Source: Fictibacillus gelatini DSM 15865
Lineage (GTDB): Bacteria; Bacillota; Bacilli; Bacillales; Fictibacillaceae
Direction of reading: 5' to 3'
DNA length: 64,000 bases
NCBI RefSeq assembly: GCF_000430745.1
Contig: NZ_KE387232.1
Coordinates: 49,395 to 113,394, forward strand
Part shown: positions 61,637 through 64,000 of the stretch, piece by piece
How positions within the stretch are numbered: the first letter of the stretch is position 1
Layout of the letters: each line of letters begins with the position of its first letter
Translations under genes and position numbers: made by a program
The notes under the pieces: model-generated
Databases searched by the model: none
What the model was told of the DNA's origin: nothing
The model's input: only the letters and a program-made list of their open reading frames with translations

Positions 61637-62323
61637 TCACCCCGTTTTCCTTGTTGTTAGCCGTTCGATTCTCTTCTCTAGCTTTCCGATGGCAAGCCGC
61701 TGCACATAAATGCCGGGGGTGTGAATTTCATTCGGATGCAGTTCGCCTATTTTTTCCACTTCGGCAATCGTGATGTTCCCGGCCGCCGCCATCATCGGAT
61801 TAAAATTTTGTGCCGTTTTATTGTAAGTTAAATTGCCCATCCGGTCTGCTTTTGCGGCGCATACTAAACTAAAATCAGCTGTAAGCGCTTCCTCGAGCAC
61901 ATATTTTTTTCTGCGGAACGTCCGAACTTCTTTTCCTTCTGCTAACATTGTCCCTACCCCGGCCGGTGTATAAAAAGCGGGGATTCCTGCTCCACCTGCG
62001 CGGATTTTTTCCGCCAGCGTCCCCTGCGGAATGAGCTCAACTTCCAGTTCCCCCGATAATGCCTGGCGCTCAAACTCTTTGTTTTCACCAACATACGAGC
62101 TAATCATCTTTTTAATTTGTTTATTTTTAAGAAGGATTCCGAGCCCCCAATCGTCCACTCCGCAGTTGTTGGAGATGATCGTCAAATCCTTGACGCCTGT
62201 TTCGGCGAGTGCCTTGATCAGGTTTTCCGGAATTCCACAAAGGCCGAATCCTCCGACCATCAATGTCGCTCCATCAGGTATATCTTGAACAGCCTCTTGA
62301 AAGGTTGAAAAAACTTGTTTCAT
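61637..62323 (-). CDS. scoA: 3-oxoacid CoA-transferase subunit A
   Basis: 228 residues. The N-terminal motif [20 protein letters not shown] is the oxyanion-hole region of family I alpha subunits; [16 protein letters not shown] and [15 protein letters not shown] follow. It pairs with scoB directly downstream. Together with the secreted hydrolase gene upstream it may serve catabolism of 3-hydroxybutyrate or acetoacetate, which is an inference. Confidence 0.93.
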   Translation of the reverse strand: MKQVFSTFQEAVQDIPDGATLMVGGFGLCGIPENLIKALAETGVKDLTIISNNCGVDDWGLGILLKNKQIKKMISSYVGENKEFERQALSGELEVELIPQGTLAEKIRAGGAGIPAFYTPAGVGTMLAEGKEVRTFRRKKYVLEEALTADFSLVCAAKADRMGNLTYNKTAQNFNPMMAAAGNITIAEVEKIGELHPNEIHTPGIYVQRLAIGKLEKRIERLTTRKTG

Positions 62324-62358
62324 CGTAAGTCTCCCTCCTATCTTTCTATCAAACGATT

Positions 62359-63885
62359 TTATTCAGGTTCAATTTCATTTCCCGTCTTTAAATCTATGAC
62401 TTTTGTAGGATCGTCCGGTGTCGGGATCGTCTTGCTTTTTGGCGGCTTATGATGGTTTTCCACCCAGTTGACCATAAGATCAAACGCCTGATGGGCATAC
62501 GGCAGCAATGGCTGAAGCTCCTTGTTTGGATCAGTTGACTGGTTCCAGACAAGGCTGTCGACATGGTTGCCTTTTTCAATCATATACAGCCGGTGGAGCT
62601 TCCCTTTCCCCGCTCGTTCGACCAGTTTTTCATAAGGCTTTGCATGAACGGACGGAAAGATGAGAGAATCCCATGATCCGGCGATGCTGATGAGCGGAAC
62701 ATTGATATCCCCTGTATTTTCGATCTTCTTTACATTGTTTTTCACGCTTTTTGGCCTTGACCAATAATCATAGTTTTTAAAGATAGAATCATAGGAACGG
62801 TCGCGGACACCGTTTTTGAAATTCAAATAGTTTTGCCACTGGATCCGGTTTGGCGCATTCGGGTCAAATTCATCACGATAGATGTTGAGTGTGACGAACC
62901 AATAAATCTGGTCATGGTAATTCCAGAGCCGTTCGGATCCTTTTGGAAGCCCTGCTTTATACATCGCTTCCATCGCTTTTTCTTTTTCTTCTCCCGTGCC
63001 GTAAAGCGCCGCCCCGGCGTTATTGACGACCGGAGTAAGCGAGCTGATTAAATTCGGATCATGGGCCCTCCAGAGCACTCCTTCCCAGTCAATCCCTCCG
63101 TCAAATAGCGCTGGCTGCCCTGTCTTTTCCGGCCCATCGTGCTCAAGAGCATAACGAACGACATAACCGCCGTTGGAAATACCGATTGCATAAGTGGGTA
63201 CCTGGTGATCCTTCGTGATGAGCTTGCTTGCCGGGTTCTTTCTGTCATGCCGGTCAATCAACTGATCTTTATAGTTTTTCACTAAAAAGTGTTGCGCCGC
63301 CTTCGTTACCTGGCGAAAACGCTCATGCCACTCCTTGACGCTGTCGTCTTCAGACACGAGCGCATTTTTCACTTTGGCGAGCGGATCATCCGGGTCCTCT
63401 TCCCCTTGCGTTCCTTTATCGATAGCAGCAAACGCATACCCTTTCGCCAAAACAAAATCGCTGAACAGCAAGTCCGTCGATGTCTCGTTCCGTGTCGCCG
63501 GAATCCCGGAAACGACAAGCTTGCCGTTCCACTTGTCCGGCACGCGGATGACAAATTTGGCATCTTCAAATCTGCCATTTACTTGAACCCCGGTGATTTC
63601 AGCCTGATGATACATCTTGTACCAGCCAGTTCCATCGGTTGGGCTCCCCCAGTTGTATGGCGCAAGCCCGACATTTCCGTAAACGGTCGCCGCCGCATAT
63701 TGCTTCGGGTTTTTCGTCGTCAGCCAGTTTCCATCTTTCCCGTTAAAGCGGGTGATCGTTACATCATCTGCCCCTCGTATATTTGCGGGTGCAGCGGCCC
63801 GCGCGGAAGTCAGATAAGAGTCTGGCGCGGCAAAAGGCATTATCAAAGCCGAAGCTGTAGCTATCGCCAACCATGTCCGTTTCAT
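62359..63885 (-). CDS. Secreted alpha/beta hydrolase
   Basis: 508 residues: a signal peptide (about 1-31, ending SARA-A) and a large alpha/beta-hydrolase domain. The nucleophile elbow is [11 protein letters not shown] (GxSxG, about 230-240), an acid candidate is in [11 protein letters not shown], and the histidine in [11 protein letters not shown]. The large size and two-part lid resemble 3-hydroxybutyrate-oligomer hydrolases and some feruloyl esterase/tannase-like enzymes. It lies 35 bp from scoA on the same strand. The ATG follows GGAGGG. The substrate is not shown by the sequence. Confidence 0.75.
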   Translation of the reverse strand: MKRTWLAIATASALIMPFAAPDSYLTSARAAAPANIRGADDVTITRFNGKDGNWLTTKNPKQYAAATVYGNVGLAPYNWGSPTDGTGWYKMYHQAEITGVQVNGRFEDAKFVIRVPDKWNGKLVVSGIPATRNETSTDLLFSDFVLAKGYAFAAIDKGTQGEEDPDDPLAKVKNALVSEDDSVKEWHERFRQVTKAAQHFLVKNYKDQLIDRHDRKNPASKLITKDHQVPTYAIGISNGGYVVRYALEHDGPEKTGQPALFDGGIDWEGVLWRAHDPNLISSLTPVVNNAGAALYGTGEEKEKAMEAMYKAGLPKGSERLWNYHDQIYWFVTLNIYRDEFDPNAPNRIQWQNYLNFKNGVRDRSYDSIFKNYDYWSRPKSVKNNVKKIENTGDINVPLISIAGSWDSLIFPSVHAKPYEKLVERAGKGKLHRLYMIEKGNHVDSLVWNQSTDPNKELQPLLPYAHQAFDLMVNWVENHHKPPKSKTIPTPDDPTKVIDLKTGNEIEPE

Positions 63886-63905
63886 GAAATGATCCCTCCT
63901 TTTCT

Positions 63906-64000
63906 AAATTGATTGATATCTGCTGTATTCTGATTGATATCTTTCTTCATTTGATCGATATCCGCCCCGATTTGACTGATATCTTTAAAAATGATTGATA
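63906..64000. repeat. 21-nt tandem repeat array 4, cut by window edge
   Basis: Units carry TTGATYGATATCT. The GATA of successive units falls at 63915, 63936, 63957, 63978 and 63997; the last interval is disturbed by the window edge or a 2-nt loss, the others are exactly 21. It lies directly upstream of the secreted hydrolase gene and may continue beyond the window. Confidence 0.8.

Overview
The window is a low-to-medium GC Firmicutes chromosome, almost certainly Bacillaceae. The left end keeps the Bacillus subtilis order comFA - degV (yviA) - degU - degS - yvyE - LCP gene - tagO, and the rest carries SecA2/SlaP, TagD/TagF, YdbS/YdbT and ScoA/ScoB homologues. Shine-Dalgarno sites are strong (GGAGG type), and GTG and TTG starts are common. 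I cannot name the genus from this sequence.

Layout. 1-6.4 kb: a comFA fragment, degV, a sporulation-type sensor kinase split by an in-frame TAG, degU/degS and yvyE. 6.7-22.4 kb: cell-envelope glycopolymer genes, namely an LCP ligase, tagO, and a minus-strand Wzx/Wzy-type cluster (chain-length protein, polymerase, flippase, three GT4 glycosyltransferases, nucleotide-sugar enzymes). The sugar enzymes resemble the WbpA/B/D/E route to UDP-2,3-diacetamido-2,3-dideoxy-glucuronic acid, with the D and E steps fused in one protein. 22.6-30.1 kb: a plus-strand cluster with GDPD, GT2, a CDP-alcohol phosphatidyltransferase-like protein, a TagGH-like ABC exporter, a WbaP-type sugar-1-phosphate transferase and a second LCP protein. 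30.2-37 kb: secreted SH3b-C39 and SH3b-SpoIID proteins, then secA2-slaP, the S-layer export pair. 37-46.8 kb: a NERD protein and a nine-gene cell-wall sugar recycling operon with a cellobiose-type PTS, MupG, AnmK, MurK and GH4. 47-53.2 kb: poly(glycerol phosphate) teichoic acid genes. 53.6-64 kb: small membrane proteins, a PadR-HAAS-DUF4097 operon, a GNAT, a decayed TnpB/IS605 relic with an omega-RNA-like right end, ydbST, scoAB and a secreted alpha/beta hydrolase.

The genes fit one theme, building, exporting, anchoring and recycling wall polymers. TagO or the WbaP-like enzyme primes undecaprenyl phosphate, the glycosyltransferases extend, Wzx/Wzy or the ABC exporter moves the polymer out, LCP proteins attach it to peptidoglycan, SecA2/SlaP presumably delivers S-layer proteins, and the PTS operon recovers murein sugars.

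Two kinds of repeat are not explained by the genes. One is a family of four intergenic elements (104-223 bp) with matched 10-bp terminal inverted repeats. The other is four arrays of tandem repeats with a period of exactly 21 nt, each beside the 5' end of a minus-strand gene.
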